Notes: a model not told the origin generated them from the sequence alone. A DNA stretch of 64,000 nucleotides from Bacteroidota bacterium (GCA_018222965.1 JAAEZH010000024.1:1-64000), one strand, 5' to 3'; numbered from the stretch's first letter, positions 43,817 to 53,983 are shown. Program-made: numbers and translations.

Positions 43817-44434
43817 TCAGTTTTCCCGAAGTTGCCAGCGAATAAATCCGCTTAGCATCTCCAAAGCCGCATTATACGAATGATTGTTGTTAATGACAAT
43901 GTCGGCATCTTCCCGAAAGGGCAGAATATACTGTTCGAATGTTGGAAGCACATGTTGTTCGTAGCGGTAAAGAACGTCTTCCAGCGGATAGTTTCGTTCG
44001 ATTTGATCGCGTTTAATACGGCGGATTACCTTGAGGTTTTCCTTGGCGTGAACGAAAATCTTCAAATTCAGGAGATCACAGATGTCTTCCAGGTAAAAGA
44101 CAAAAAGCCCTTCCAGAATTATGACCGGAGCCGGTTCGAATGTTACGACTCCAGGCTTTGCTTTTTCGTTGTTGAAAGTATACTCCTGGCGGGTGATGGT
44201 TTCGCCTTTCAAAAGGCGTTTGATGTCTTTTAAAAAGGCCTGATGATCAATGGATCCTGGCAGATCGAAGTTCCGAATCCCTTTGGGATCCAGAATCTGC
44301 TCCTCTCGCGGACGATAATAATCATCTTGTGAAACGATACATAGATCCGATTTTCCAAATCGCTCATGCAAATCGCGGATCAAACTCGTTTTTCCCGAAC
44401 CGCTGCCTCCTGTTATTCCGATCAAATAAGCCAT
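43817..44434 (-). CDS. udk: uridine kinase
   Basis: 205 residues. Walker A is GGSGSGKT near residues 9-16; DDYYRPREEQ and GIRNFDLPGSIDHQAF hold the substrate loop and ILEGLFVFY the second motif. It phosphorylates uridine and cytidine with ATP or GTP in pyrimidine salvage. ATG 44434 directly precedes the P-loop strand; an ATG at 44455 is possible but lies in the -7 box. Confidence 0.92.
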   Translation of the reverse strand: MAYLIGITGGSGSGKTSLIRDLHERFGKSDLCIVSQDDYYRPREEQILDPKGIRNFDLPGSIDHQAFLKDIKRLLKGETITRQEYTFNNEKAKPGVVTFEPAPVIILEGLFVFYLEDICDLLNLKIFVHAKENLKVIRRIKRDQIERNYPLEDVLYRYEQHVLPTFEQYILPFREDADIVINNNHSYNAALEMLSGFIRWQLREN

Positions 44435-44452
44435 AGGTGGTTTTGAGATGGG

Positions 44453-44460
44453 CAAATTTA
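44453..44460 (-). promoter_or_regulatory. -7 promoter box TAAATTTG of udk
   Basis: Exact match to TAnnTTTG on the minus strand, 18 bases before ATG 44434 and downstream of the rluE-like stop at 44483, so udk probably has its own promoter. Confidence 0.45.
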
Positions 44461-44482
44461 GAAAAATTCCCTTGATCGGGAT

Positions 44483-45061
44483 TTATTTAAACACCTTGTT
44501 CCAGTCATTCGGCGAAAGCTCCCATACTTTTCCTACATCTAGTTGAGGGAGTCGAAATTGCCCTATTTGGTATCTAATCAATCGAAGGACCGGAAATCCA
44601 ACTGCGGCACACATCCGGCGTACCTGCCGGTTTTTACCTTCTGTAAGCTGTAATTCTATCCAGGATTCCGCTACGTTTTTTCGGTATCTGATAGGAGGGT
44701 CCCTTTCCGGAACATCTGCAGGGGTGAATTTTTTGGCTTTCGCCGGAAGGCAATGATGTGTCTTGCCCTTAATGCGAATATCAATCCCTGATCGGAGTTG
44801 GTTTAAGGCGGTTTCGCTTATGTCTCCCTCAACTTGTGCCCAGTATTTTCTTGGGTGTTTCCTTTTGGGATCGAGCAAGCGGCTGTTTTCCCCTTTTTTA
44901 TCGGTAAGGAGTAAGAGGCCCTCGCTATCGAGATCCAGCCTGCCCAAAGGATAAACATGCGGAGGGAAAGCGTAAAGATCTCCCAACACCTTGTGTTTGG
45001 GATCTTCCCGGGTAAACTGACTCAGATAGCCATAGGGTTTGTAAATGGCATAAAACGACAT
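44483..45061 (-). CDS. rluE: RluE-like 23S rRNA pseudouridine synthase
   Basis: 192 residues, RsuA/RluE-type without an S4 domain. The catalytic motif is GRLDLDSEGLLLLT (Asp in RLD), followed by KYWAQVEG and TEGKNRQVRRMCAAVGFPVLRLIR, which matches RluE best. It isomerises a uridine in 23S rRNA, U2457 in E. coli; the exact site here is inference. It starts 2 bases after the ychF stop. Near copies of the dispersed motif lie at 44506-44520 and 44735-44751. Confidence 0.9.
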   Translation of the reverse strand: MSFYAIYKPYGYLSQFTREDPKHKVLGDLYAFPPHVYPLGRLDLDSEGLLLLTDKKGENSRLLDPKRKHPRKYWAQVEGDISETALNQLRSGIDIRIKGKTHHCLPAKAKKFTPADVPERDPPIRYRKNVAESWIELQLTEGKNRQVRRMCAAVGFPVLRLIRYQIGQFRLPQLDVGKVWELSPNDWNKVFK

Positions 45062-45063
45062 GT

Positions 45064-46161
45064 TTACACGTTGAAGCGGAAGTGCATGACATCCCCGTCG
45101 CTTACTACATATTCCTTCCCTTCTACAGACATTTTTCCGGCTTCCTTAACGGCTTGTTCGGATCCGAGGGCAACGAAGTCATTGTAACCAATTACTTCTG
45201 CCCGGATAAAGCCTTTTTCAAAGTCTGTGTGGATCACTCCGGCTGCCTGTGGTGCTTTCCAGCCATCCTCAATAGTCCAGGCACGCACTTCTTTTTCACC
45301 GGCAGTGAAGTAGGTAATGAGTTTGAGTAATTTGTAGGCTGCTCGAATAAGCTTATTTACACCTGCTTCCTCCAGTCCCATTTCTTCCAGAAACTCATTG
45401 CGCTCTTCCTTGGAATCGAGGGTGGCGATTTCTGACTCAATGTCGGCGCTTATGAGGATTACTTCTGCATTTTCATCTTTTACAGCTTCTTTGAAACGCT
45501 CCGTATGTTCGTTTCCGTCTGTAACACTGCTCTCATCTACATTGCATACGTAGAGGATCGGTTTGGAAGTCAGCAAAAACAACTCATTGAGCAAAGCCTG
45601 GCCATCTTCTTCCAATTCGATTGTTCTGGCAGGCTTCTCAGACTCCAGATGGTCTTTTATGGCGGTAGCGATTTCCAAAGCTCGCAGATCTTCCTTCTTT
45701 CCGGTTTTTGCCTGTTTCTGATATTTCTCCAGGCGCTTCTCCAGGGTTTCCAGGTCTTTGAGCATGAGTTCCATGTCGATCACTTCCTTATCCCGCACAG
45801 GATCTACACTTCCATCCACATGCACCACGTTGTCATCCTCAAAACAACGCACTACATGCACAATAGCATCTACTTCGCGGATGTTGGCCAGAAACTGATT
45901 TCCCAAACCTTCGCCCTTGCTGGCCCCCTTAATCAATCCCGCAATGTCCAGAATTTCAATGGTAGTAGGTAGTACCTTCTGAGGATTAACCAGGTCTGCC
46001 AGTTTGTCCAATCTTTGATCAGGAACCGTAATAACCCCGAGGTTGGGATCTTTGGTGGCAAAGGGATAATTGGCTGCCAGTGCTTTGGCAGAAGTAAGCG
46101 CATTAAAGAGGGTAGATTTACCTACATTCGGAAGACCTACAATACCGCATTTTAAACCCAT
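45064..46161 (-). CDS. ychF: redox-regulated ATPase/GTPase YchF (OLA1)
   Basis: 365 residues. G1 is GLPNVGKST near residues 8-16, G3 [14 protein letters not shown], the altered specificity loop NVDE in YVCNVDESS and the C-terminal TGS domain with [12 protein letters not shown] and [11 protein letters not shown]. YchF binds ribosomes and hydrolyses ATP. ATG 46161 begins the P-loop strand; the longer frame from 46209 contains a -7 box. The rluE-like gene follows directly. Confidence 0.97.
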   Translation of the reverse strand: MGLKCGIVGLPNVGKSTLFNALTSAKALAANYPFATKDPNLGVITVPDQRLDKLADLVNPQKVLPTTIEILDIAGLIKGASKGEGLGNQFLANIREVDAIVHVVRCFEDDNVVHVDGSVDPVRDKEVIDMELMLKDLETLEKRLEKYQKQAKTGKKEDLRALEIATAIKDHLESEKPARTIELEEDGQALLNELFLLTSKPILYVCNVDESSVTDGNEHTERFKEAVKDENAEVILISADIESEIATLDSKEERNEFLEEMGLEEAGVNKLIRAAYKLLKLITYFTAGEKEVRAWTIEDGWKAPQAAGVIHTDFEKGFIRAEVIGYNDFVALGSEQAVKEAGKMSVEGKEYVVSDGDVMHFRFNV

Positions 46162-46187
46162 GGATCTATCGTATTTTTTTAGCGCGG

Positions 46188-46195
46188 CAAAGATA
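46188..46195 (-). promoter_or_regulatory. -7 promoter box TATCTTTG of ychF
   Basis: Exact match to TAnnTTTG on the minus strand, 26 bases before ATG 46161. A TTTG lies 16 bases further up (46215-46212), slightly closer than the usual 19-20. Confidence 0.5.
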
Positions 46196-46243
46196 GGGAT
46201 TCTCACCAATGCAAAGCAGCTTCGATCGTGTTTTTTATGGTGG

Positions 46244-46571
46244 AATGGTTTATTCCGTTTGTTCCGTTGATTCTGTTTATTCCGTTCTTTCCGTAAAACG
46301 TGGTACGTCCGACGTGGAACGAATCAAGGTGGAAGGTGTATTCCGTTGATTCTGTTTATTCCGTTTGTTCCGTTCTTTCCGTAAAACGTGGTACGTCCGA
46401 CGTGGAACGAATCAAGTTGAAATGGTGTATTCCGTTGATTCTGTTCTTTTCGTAAAACGTGGAACGTTCGACGTAGTACGAATCAAGGTGAAATGGTGTA
46501 CTTGTGAAATGGTTTATTCCGTTGGTTCCGTTCTTTCCGTAAAGCGTGGTACGTCCGACGTAGTACGAAAA
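46244..46571. repeat. four degenerate tandem units of about 88 bp
   Basis: The spacer between ychF and the AcpH-like gene is built of four imperfect units. TATTCCGTT recurs at 46251, 46339, 46428 and 46514; each unit then has CTTTCCGTAAAACGTGG-type text and GTACGTCCGACGT with changes (for example GAACGTTCGACGT in the third). Inside units the 9-mers TTATTCCGT and TTTGTTCCG alternate, the latter being the reverse complement of the left-edge repeat CGGAACAAA. No protein-like frame fits, so this is a non-coding tandem array. Confidence 0.85.
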
Positions 46572-46663
46572 ACTTAATAGTATTGGCGAGAAGATCGCAC
46601 CAGGATAAAAATTACCATCTGAAAATTAATCCCTTACCTTTAGCCAACACAAAGTAAATCAAT

Positions 46664-47245
46664 TTGAATTTCCTCGCACACCTGCAGCTTTCCTGTCACG
46701 ATGATCACCTGTTGATTGGTAATTTTCTGGGCGACTTCCTGAAACCGAAGGAGGTTAAAGAACTGCCAGTACATATTCGGGAGGGGGTTGACCTGCATCG
46801 GGCCATCGACAGCTTTACAGATACGCATCCGGTTGTAAGTGAGGCTAAAAAGGTGCTCTATCCGCATTTTGGGAAGTATGCTTCTGTCTTTCTCGATATC
46901 TTCTTTGACTATCTGCTGGCTCGCAACTGGGAGCTTTATTCGGCGGAAGCCATGAATGATTTTATCTATAGGTGTTACAACATACTTCGGCAGCGGATGG
47001 ACTGGATACCGGAACGATTACACCCTCGCTTCAACAATATGATCAAAGGTAAATTTCTGCATGAATACACAAACTGGGATGGCCTGTCGAATACCTTTGA
47101 CCGCATGCGACGATATGTATCCCATCCGGAATATTTTGCCAACCCCATACCTCCCTTAAAAGAACAGGAGGAATTTCTCAATGAAAAATTCCTCCTGTTT
47201 TACCCGGATCTGCAGAAAAGGGCGGCTGACTTTTGTGCGTGTTAA
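46664..47245 (+). CDS. AcpH-like acyl carrier protein phosphodiesterase (DUF479)
   Basis: 193 residues starting with TTG. NFLAHLQLS, GNFLGDFLK and GVDLHRAIDSFTDTHP are the AcpH hallmarks, the last holding HxxxxxxxD metal residues; FFDYLLARNW supplies further ones. AcpH removes the phosphopantetheine arm from acyl carrier protein. No in-frame ATG precedes NFLAHL; the homologous protein begins Met-Asn-Phe-Leu-Ala-His, so TTG 46664 is the start. A TACCTTTA word (one base off consensus) about 22 bases upstream may be its -7 box. Confidence 0.85.
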   Translation: MNFLAHLQLSCHDDHLLIGNFLGDFLKPKEVKELPVHIREGVDLHRAIDSFTDTHPVVSEAKKVLYPHFGKYASVFLDIFFDYLLARNWELYSAEAMNDFIYRCYNILRQRMDWIPERLHPRFNNMIKGKFLHEYTNWDGLSNTFDRMRRYVSHPEYFANPIPPLKEQEEFLNEKFLLFYPDLQKRAADFCAC

Positions 47246-47250
47246 CGTGC

Positions 47251-47964
47251 TTATCCCTCGAAGTGTAAAGAGATGGTAAGTGTCCGCGAAAGGATTTTGT
47301 CAATTACACTGGCTTCTTCCAATCTGTTGTCAAATAGTAAAATATTACCCAGGCCGTGTGAAAACTTGATCTCCGGAGAAAAGATAAAATAGGGGAAGAA
47401 GAACTGTGCGCCGGCTCCAATCTCAAAGGCAAAGTCTGTAGGTGCAATTTTCACCAGATCTTCTGCCTGATTTGCCCGACTGTCGCTGGCCACATCAAAT
47501 GAATATTTAACCCCTGAGATCACAAATAAGCGCATATCTTTAAAAGGATCTGACTTATACCGCACGTGGAAAGGCATTTCTACAAATACCGATTGTATGG
47601 ATCTTGAATAAGGCGGTTTACTATCGTCCGGAACGGCGTAATTAATATTTCGCTCCGTAAATGACAGGGTAGGGAGGAAGCGAATATCAAAGTAATCGCC
47701 AATCTTTAAATTGGTGACAATGCCCAGGTTGAATCCGGGACCTCGCACAGATTCTACCACCCGAATGCTGTCATTAAGAATAAAATCTTCGCTTTGAAGC
47801 ACTTTGTAACTCGCTCCATTATACGCCAGCGTAATGCCAAAATAATAAGGCTTGGCCTGGAAATCCCGGAAATTATAGCTTCCGGCAGTGTTTAATTGGG
47901 CTGACAGGCTGATACTTGTCAGCAGGAGCGTGGCGATGAGCAGATAAAATGGATTCCGTTTCAT
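47251..47964 (-). CDS. porT: PorT-like outer-membrane protein of type IX secretion
   Basis: 237 residues. Signal peptide ends near Leu-Ser-Ala-Gln (about 22). The body is a barrel-like set of strands (KPYYFGITLAYNGASYKV, GFNLGIVTNLKIGDYFDIRF, LPTLSFTERNINY, VFVEMPFHVRYKS) and ends FHFEG-like (SLHFEG). This is the PorT pattern; porT next to ubiE is a recurring order in the phylum (recollection). PorT is needed for T9SS function in Porphyromonas. It is 1 base after the ubiE stop. Confidence 0.82.
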   Translation of the reverse strand: MKRNPFYLLIATLLLTSISLSAQLNTAGSYNFRDFQAKPYYFGITLAYNGASYKVLQSEDFILNDSIRVVESVRGPGFNLGIVTNLKIGDYFDIRFLPTLSFTERNINYAVPDDSKPPYSRSIQSVFVEMPFHVRYKSDPFKDMRLFVISGVKYSFDVASDSRANQAEDLVKIAPTDFAFEIGAGAQFFFPYFIFSPEIKFSHGLGNILLFDNRLEEASVIDKILSRTLTISLHFEG

Positions 47965-47965
47965 G

Positions 47966-48703
47966 TTACTTTTCTGCCTGGTAGATCGTACAGATTCCCA
48001 GAGTCAATGGTTTAAAGGATGCTTTACTAAATCCGGCTTTCTCCAATCGTTCTACAAAGTCTGGTCCGTCCGGAAAAGCCTGAACAGATTCATACAAATA
48101 ACTGTAGGCGCGTTTGTCTTTGGATGTCAATCTGCCAATCAGGGGCAGGATGTATTTAAAATAGGCATTAAAAGCCTGCTTAAAGGGAAACATCCGCGGA
48201 CGCGAAAACTCCAATACAACGATTTGGCCGCCGGGTTTAAGTACCCGGTTAATCTCTTTTAACCCTTTGTCGAGATTTTCAAAATTCCGAACCCCAAATG
48301 CAACGGTGCTGGCATCAAAGCTATTGTCCGGAAAGTGCAGGTTTTCGCTATCACCTGATTCCAAACGAATAATATCCGACAATTGACGCTTGTCGAGCTT
48401 CTTTCTTCCGATCTCCAGCATCTCTTCAGAAATGTCTACCCCGACAATTTCTTTACAACCTAATTGCTTTTGTGCTTCCACGGCGAGATCGGCTGTACCT
48501 GTGGCTACATCAAGCAATTTCTCCGGTTTGTGGGCGCTAAGCCGACCAATAGCCTTCCTGCGCCAGCTTTTATCAATGCCGAGCGAAAGCAAGCGGTTTA
48601 GGAAATCGTAATAGGGCGCAATGTTGTCAAACATCCGCGAAACCTGCTCCTTCTTGCTGTCATCAGCCTGGTATGGAGTAACCTTTTGTTTTTCCTGCAT
48701 CAT
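47966..48703 (-). CDS. ubiE: demethylmenaquinone/ubiquinone C-methyltransferase UbiE/MenG
   Basis: 245 residues. SAM-binding LLDVATGTADLAVEA, GVDISEEMLEIGRKK and the UbiE segments SGDSENLHFPDNSFDASTVAFGVRN-type text (quoted in part: FPDNSFDASTVAFGVRN) are clear. In this phylum menaquinone is the usual quinone, so the MenG role is likely. ATG 48703 or 48700. porT follows almost without a gap. Confidence 0.96.
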   Translation of the reverse strand: MMQEKQKVTPYQADDSKKEQVSRMFDNIAPYYDFLNRLLSLGIDKSWRRKAIGRLSAHKPEKLLDVATGTADLAVEAQKQLGCKEIVGVDISEEMLEIGRKKLDKRQLSDIIRLESGDSENLHFPDNSFDASTVAFGVRNFENLDKGLKEINRVLKPGGQIVVLEFSRPRMFPFKQAFNAYFKYILPLIGRLTSKDKRAYSYLYESVQAFPDGPDFVERLEKAGFSKASFKPLTLGICTIYQAEK

Positions 48704-48715
48704 AATTCAGAGGCG

Positions 48716-48723
48716 CAAAGATA
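48716..48723 (-). promoter_or_regulatory. -7 promoter box TATCTTTG of ubiE-porT
   Basis: Exact match to TAnnTTTG on the minus strand in the 25-base spacer after the DUF1295 gene, 12 bases before ATG 48703. It makes ubiE-porT separately transcribable. Confidence 0.45.
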
Positions 48724-48728
48724 GAAAA

Positions 48729-49517
48729 CTACTGTGTTCGGCTCTTGAATAGCCTGCTTATTTTTGGAATCAATGCCGGGCGCTTTTCCGCAGAGTCAGC
48801 AAAACCGGGGTGTTGCTTTTGTTTGCGTTCCATCATGGCAACTCCGGAAACACGCACGATCAAATAGTTGAGGGTTAGCGGACCGAGAATGCTGATCCAC
48901 CAATATCCCGCCGGAATGGCATATATAAATAATCCCCACCACAACAGGATTTCTCCAAAATAATTGGGATGGCGGGAGAGGTCCCACAATCCACTGGTGA
49001 GGAGTTTTCCCTTGTTGGCCGGGTCTTTTTTAAATTGGTATAATTGATAATCTCCCACAGTTTCCCATATAAAGCCCAGGAGAAACACCCCTAGTCCTAC
49101 AGCATGCAACCAGTGCCATTGGCTGGCTTGCTGCCAGGAGGTAACCATCACAGGCAGGCAAATAATCCAAAGAAAGAATCCCTGAAGCAGAAAGACCCGT
49201 GTCAGGGATTTTTGAAAGGCTTTATCCCCCCAATCTTCCCGCCAGGCTTTGTAACGCCAGTCTTCTTTTTGATGAAGGCGGTTCCGCATAAAAATATGGG
49301 TGGATAAACGAGCACCCCATAAGATGATTGAAAGTGCGAGGAGAAGTGAAGGATCTTCCTGATTAAAATAGTAACCGGCCAGAGCAGTTAATATAAAACC
49401 CAAACCCCAACCTACATCTGCCAGACCGTTGTCCTTGCGAACCCAGGCTATCGAAAACCAGAGAAGTTGATTCAACAGGATTAAAATAAATCCAACAAAA
49501 AATATGGAATCCGGCAT
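48729..49517 (-). CDS. DUF1295 (steroid 5-alpha-reductase-like) membrane protein
   Basis: 262 residues with about six to seven transmembrane helices. Family marks are ADVGWGLGF, WGARLSTHIF and the C-terminal SGLWDLSRHPNYFGEILLWWG with GVAMMERKQ, the isoprenylcysteine-methyltransferase/5-alpha-reductase type ending. The substrate in bacteria is unknown. It lies upstream of ubiE on the same strand. Confidence 0.9.
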   Translation of the reverse strand: MPDSIFFVGFILILLNQLLWFSIAWVRKDNGLADVGWGLGFILTALAGYYFNQEDPSLLLALSIILWGARLSTHIFMRNRLHQKEDWRYKAWREDWGDKAFQKSLTRVFLLQGFFLWIICLPVMVTSWQQASQWHWLHAVGLGVFLLGFIWETVGDYQLYQFKKDPANKGKLLTSGLWDLSRHPNYFGEILLWWGLFIYAIPAGYWWISILGPLTLNYLIVRVSGVAMMERKQKQHPGFADSAEKRPALIPKISRLFKSRTQ

Positions 49518-49654
49518 GTTTATAGCTCTTATTATCAGAAGATTATGGCGACTGACTTAATTGGCTGCTTTTAGTCGCTTTTTCTGCTTGTGTTGGAATA
49601 ACAAAAGTATCCGTTACTAGTTTAGGATTTCTACGATTCCTGATAGCTTTTTTG

Positions 49655-49662
49655 TAACTTTG
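49655..49662 (+). promoter_or_regulatory. -7 promoter box TAACTTTG of gyrA
   Basis: Exact match to TAnnTTTG in the spacer upstream of gyrA, giving a leader of about 140 bases. A good -33 box is not seen at the usual distance. The box itself (TAACTTTGCG) is the same as that before the glutamine synthetase leader. Confidence 0.5.
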
Positions 49663-49695
49663 CGTGGTTATTTTTAGCCCGACTTTTTGATTTCC

Positions 49696-49712
49696 GGCTT
49701 TCGCCGAAAGGC
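49696..49712. repeat. dispersed near-palindrome GGCTTTCGCCGAAAGGC (perfect copy)
   Basis: Perfect 17-base copy in the gyrA leader, 34 bases after the -7 box and 91 bases before the ATG. Confidence 0.85.
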
Positions 49713-49803
49713 GCATCAAAAAATGCCGGTTTATCAACTTTAAACCCCAATGGGGGTGATTATTGGAATTATGGAAAAAGGGCTGCTCAAGTAAAAAATA
49801 TAC

Positions 49804-52419
49804 ATGGCATCAGGAGAACGGATTATTCCGGTAAATATTGAGGACCAGATGAAATCTGCCTACATCGATTATTCGATGTCGGTAATTGTATCCCGGGCTT
49901 TACCGGATGTACGTGATGGATTAAAGCCTGTGCACCGAAGAGTACTCTACGGCATGCACGAATTAGGTCTCGTCTACAATAAAGCACACAAAAAATCAGC
50001 TCGTATCGTCGGTGAGGTGTTGGGTAAATACCACCCTCATGGAGATTCCTCCGTATATGATACGATGGTTCGTATGGCTCAGGACTGGTCTTTGCGGTAC
50101 CCGCTGGTTGACGGCCAGGGGAACTTTGGTTCGATGGACGGTGATAGTCCGGCAGCAATGCGTTACACCGAAGCTCGTTTGCAACGGATTTCGGACGAAA
50201 TGCTTGCAGACATCGGTAAAGAAACCGTTGATTACGCCTTAAACTTTGATGACTCGCTGGAAGAACCGACGGTTTTACCTGCCAAACTTCCGGCACTGCT
50301 CGTCAATGGAGCTTCTGGTATCGCAGTGGGTATGGCAACCAATATGATGCCGCATAACCTGAGCGAGGTTGTTGCAGGTGTTAAAGCGATGGTCGATGAT
50401 CCGGAAATTAGCCTGGATGACCTGATGCAATATATCAAAGCACCAGATTTTCCTACAGGGGGTATCATTTATGGCATGAGTGGTGTGCGGGAAGCATTCC
50501 GTACGGGTCGCGGAAGGGTAGTAGTGCGCGGTAAAGCCCGTATTGAAGCAGATGGTTCCGGAAGAGAAACGATCATTATTTCTGAAATTCCCTATCAGGT
50601 TAATAAAGCCAACCTTATCATTAAAGTGGCTGACCTGGTTAATGAAAAGAAAATTGAAGGCATCCGAGATATCCGCGATGAATCTGACCGAAATGGTCTT
50701 CGAATTGTAGTGGAGGTTAAACGCGATGCTATGGCCAATGTTGTGCTCAGCAAGCTCTACAAATACACGCCGCTGCAAAGCTCTTACGGTGTGAATAATG
50801 TTGCGCTGGTCAATGGCCGTCCGGAAACACTAAATCTCCAGGATCTGATCCGGGAATTCATTAAATTCCGTTTGGAGGTTATCGTACGTCGCACTCGCTA
50901 CGACCTTCGCAAAGCACTTGACCGGGCACATATCCTGGTGGGGCTGCTTATTGCTTTAGACTATATCGATGATGTGATCAGTCTTATTCGGGCCTCCCAA
51001 AGTCCGGAAGAAGCAAGACTGGGATTGATGCGTGGTGACTTCATTAGCGACAAAGATGCTTTCTGGGCTAAATTTAAGGATCTAATCGACACACGCACGG
51101 ACGAGCAGCATCCGGATGAGACCAATATTCTTACGGAGTTGCAGGCTCGTGCGATCCTAGATATGCGCCTGCAAAAACTTACCGGACTGGAGCGGGATAA
51201 GATTCGTGGCGAGTTTGAAGAATTGCAAGCATTAATAATGGATCTGAAAGCCATCCTTAATGACGAAATGCTTCAGCGTGGAATCATCAAAGATGAACTG
51301 GCTGAGCTCGACGAACGATTTGGAGACGAGCGCCGCACCGAGATCAGCTTTGCAGACGGTGAGATCAGCATTGAAGACATGATTCCGGATGAAGATGTGG
51401 TTGTAACCATTTCTCATCTTGGTTATATAAAGCGTACGGCTGCATCCGAATACAAGACTCAAAACAGAGGCGGACGTGGCTCCAGAGGCAGTAAAACACG
51501 CGATACAGACTTTATTGAGCATGTTTTTGCAGCCAATAATCACGCCTATCTGATGTTATTTACCGAAGATGGTAAGTGTCACTGGATACGTATTTACGAG
51601 ATACCCGAGGCAAATAAGACTTCGAGTGGACGGGTAATTCAGAATATTCTGTCCATTCCGAAAGACGATAAGGTAAAAGCCTACATCGTTATTCAGGACC
51701 TGACAGATCAGGAGTTTCTGGACAATCACTTTATCATGTTCTGCACCCGTCAGGGGACCATCAAGAAAACGCCAATCGAAGCATTTTCTCGTCCGCGGGT
51801 AGGTGGTATCATTGCTATTTCAATTAAAGAAGGTGATCAGCTGTTGGAAGCACGACTCACCAACGGCGATTCAGAAGTATTCCTGGCAAACCGCAAAGGC
51901 AATGCCATTCGCTTTTCGGAGTCTAAGGTGCGTGCTATGGGCCGCACGGCTGCCGGTGTTCGGGGGATTTCGCTGGATGGCAAAGATGACGCTGTTGTCG
52001 GTATGGTTTGTATTGATCCAAACGATTTGGAATACGCCATATTTGTGATTTCCGAAAGAGGAAACGGAAAGCGTTCAGACTTCCAGGAATATCGCCTCAC
52101 CAACCGGGGGGGTAAAGGCGTTCGGACCATGCAGGTGACCAAGAAGACCGGGCCCGTTATTGCGATTAAAGCAGTGAAGGAAGAAGATGATCTCATGATC
52201 ATGACCCGATCCGGAATTACCATCCGTCTGGCCGTTGAAGATGTACGTGTAATGGGACGCTCCACACAAGGCGTTCGGGTAATTCGCATCGATGAAGATG
52301 ACGAAATTGCAGACATTACAGTACTTGCTTACTCAGAAGAGGAAGAAGAATTGCCTTCCGGCGAAGAGACAACAGAGGAAGATACAGACGTTGATGCAGA
52401 AGAAAATTCGGAAGATTAA
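49804..52419 (+). CDS. gyrA: DNA gyrase subunit A
   Basis: 871 residues. [24 protein letters not shown] opens the breakage-reunion domain (quoted in part: [16 protein letters not shown]); the catalytic Tyr lies in [10 protein letters not shown] near residue 122; [12 protein letters not shown] holds the quinolone-region residues. The C-terminal beta-pinwheel begins with the GyrA box as [10 protein letters not shown]. The last about 35 residues are an acidic tail rich in Glu. Gyrase introduces negative supercoils; gyrB is not nearby. Start ATG 49804 is unambiguous. Confidence 0.98.
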   Translation: MASGERIIPVNIEDQMKSAYIDYSMSVIVSRALPDVRDGLKPVHRRVLYGMHELGLVYNKAHKKSARIVGEVLGKYHPHGDSSVYDTMVRMAQDWSLRYPLVDGQGNFGSMDGDSPAAMRYTEARLQRISDEMLADIGKETVDYALNFDDSLEEPTVLPAKLPALLVNGASGIAVGMATNMMPHNLSEVVAGVKAMVDDPEISLDDLMQYIKAPDFPTGGIIYGMSGVREAFRTGRGRVVVRGKARIEADGSGRETIIISEIPYQVNKANLIIKVADLVNEKKIEGIRDIRDESDRNGLRIVVEVKRDAMANVVLSKLYKYTPLQSSYGVNNVALVNGRPETLNLQDLIREFIKFRLEVIVRRTRYDLRKALDRAHILVGLLIALDYIDDVISLIRASQSPEEARLGLMRGDFISDKDAFWAKFKDLIDTRTDEQHPDETNILTELQARAILDMRLQKLTGLERDKIRGEFEELQALIMDLKAILNDEMLQRGIIKDELAELDERFGDERRTEISFADGEISIEDMIPDEDVVVTISHLGYIKRTAASEYKTQNRGGRGSRGSKTRDTDFIEHVFAANNHAYLMLFTEDGKCHWIRIYEIPEANKTSSGRVIQNILSIPKDDKVKAYIVIQDLTDQEFLDNHFIMFCTRQGTIKKTPIEAFSRPRVGGIIAISIKEGDQLLEARLTNGDSEVFLANRKGNAIRFSESKVRAMGRTAAGVRGISLDGKDDAVVGMVCIDPNDLEYAIFVISERGNGKRSDFQEYRLTNRGGKGVRTMQVTKKTGPVIAIKAVKEEDDLMIMTRSGITIRLAVEDVRVMGRSTQGVRVIRIDEDDEIADITVLAYSEEEEELPSGEETTEEDTDVDAEENSED

Positions 52420-52613
52420 CAGAAAATTAACCTCCTATTCGGGCATTTATCCGTCCTAATGGGTGAAAGGGTAGAACAATACGTTCTTCCAATACATTAA
52501 ATTATTGAATCTCGGTGGCCTAAATTTATTAGACCTTCGCTGACAAGCCAGATGTAGATCGAAGTTTCTGCCACCATAGTCTGGTACTAAATATGAAAAT
52601 TAAATTCCCAATT

Positions 52614-53957
52614 ATGAAGAAATTGTTTTTTAGTTTGATCGCCATGATGATGGTTGCTGGTGCCTCTTTTGCACAAGATGCAGGAAAAGATCTGCGGAAA
52701 GCTACCCGGGCCCTTAGCGCTTATCACCTGGATCCGACTAATAACGCATCAAAGCTGGATGAGGCAAAGGATCTTATCGATTCTGCTATTAAATCTGACG
52801 AGGTAAACAAGGACCCAAAAGCCTGGATTGCCAAAGGAGAGATTTACAATGGCCTCGTGCAGAAGGAATACAATATGCTGATGCAAGGACTGGTTGTAAA
52901 AGATACTGCTTATACATTGCCGGAGGATATCACCGATACCGCGGCTGAGGCAGTACGCTCTTTCAATACCGGTGCTAAACTTGCAGAAAAAAAGTCGGAA
53001 ACACGTGATGCCTATAAAGGCCTGGCTGAAACAGCCTCTTATTTGCAGGAATTTGGCAATCGCTACCTGCAAACAAACGAATTTGCAAAAGCCTATCAGC
53101 CTTTGCAGTTGGTGCTTGAGATTCACGAAAACTCAGTAGCTGCAGGAGAAGATGCTATTCTTCAAACTGATGAAGATGTAAGTAACAATAAGTATATCGT
53201 AGCCTATTGTGCTTCCGTGTCCGGAAAAGCAGACATGGCCAAGAAATACTTCCAGGAGCTGGTTGATGAAGGATTTGGAGAACCTGGTGTGTACGCTGCT
53301 TACGTAAATATGCTGATGCGCGAGGAAACTCCCGACAATACGAAGATCGAAGCTGTACTCGACAAAGGTAAAAACATGTTTCCCGGCGATACAGATCTCC
53401 TTTTTGCAGAGATCAATTATTACCTGCGTCAGGGGCGTCTCGATGAGCTAACCGGCAAACTTCAAACAGCTATTGAAAAAGAACCGGATAACGCAACACT
53501 TTACTCTACACTGGGTAATGTTTACGACCAGCTTTTCCAACAAGAACTGGAAGCCGGCAATGATGAAAAGTCTTCTGAATACTTTGATCAGGCTTTGAAA
53601 TATTACAACCTTGCAGTCGAAAAAGACCCGGAATACGTTGAAGCTGTTTACTCCATCGGAGCGCTTTACTTTAATGAAGCAGCAGCTGTATCCAAAGAAC
53701 TTATCGAACTGGAAAGCGACTTCTCGCCAGACGGCATCAAAAGGTATGAATCCAAGAAAGAGGAGATGATGGGATTGTTTGACAAAGCCCTGCCATACTT
53801 CAAGGAAGCGGAAGCAAAAAATCCAAACGACATCAATACGCTGATTGCCCTTCGCGAAATCTTTGCTCGTAAAGACGATATTGAAAAGTCTAACGAATTC
53901 AAGGCTCGTATGGAGCGCATTCAAAATGGAGAGACCATCAAAAATTCTTACTTCTAA
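52614..53957 (+). CDS. secreted tetratricopeptide-repeat protein
   Basis: 447 residues: signal peptide ending near Ala-Ser-Phe-Ala-Gln (about 20), then TPR-like helical pairs. Good repeats are PDNATLYSTLGNVYDQLFQQ, YFDQALKYYNLAVEKDPEYV and YFKEAEAKNPNDINTLIALREI. TPR proteins of this kind act in periplasmic protein assemblies; partner unknown. ATG 52614 begins the signal peptide; ATG 52593 is seven codons earlier. A strong terminator follows. Confidence 0.85.
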   Translation: MKKLFFSLIAMMMVAGASFAQDAGKDLRKATRALSAYHLDPTNNASKLDEAKDLIDSAIKSDEVNKDPKAWIAKGEIYNGLVQKEYNMLMQGLVVKDTAYTLPEDITDTAAEAVRSFNTGAKLAEKKSETRDAYKGLAETASYLQEFGNRYLQTNEFAKAYQPLQLVLEIHENSVAAGEDAILQTDEDVSNNKYIVAYCASVSGKADMAKKYFQELVDEGFGEPGVYAAYVNMLMREETPDNTKIEAVLDKGKNMFPGDTDLLFAEINYYLRQGRLDELTGKLQTAIEKEPDNATLYSTLGNVYDQLFQQELEAGNDEKSSEYFDQALKYYNLAVEKDPEYVEAVYSIGALYFNEAAAVSKELIELESDFSPDGIKRYESKKEEMMGLFDKALPYFKEAEAKNPNDINTLIALREIFARKDDIEKSNEFKARMERIQNGETIKNSYF

Positions 53958-53983
53958 GAGAATCTGATTCTCCAAATTATGTG

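Noticed and set aside
46365-46577. 70-residue frame in the 88-bp tandem array
   Set aside because: Composition and period come from the DNA repeat; no start context and no relation to a protein.
42639-46950. GTTCGGCGGAAGCC and ATTCGGCGGAAGCC (42649, 46938) as copies of the dispersed motif
   Set aside because: Too far from the 17-base consensus (loss of one arm) to be counted; they may be remnants or chance.
49543-49737. 64-residue minus-strand frame in the gyrA leader
   Set aside because: It spans the gyrA -7 box and the dispersed motif and has no protein features.
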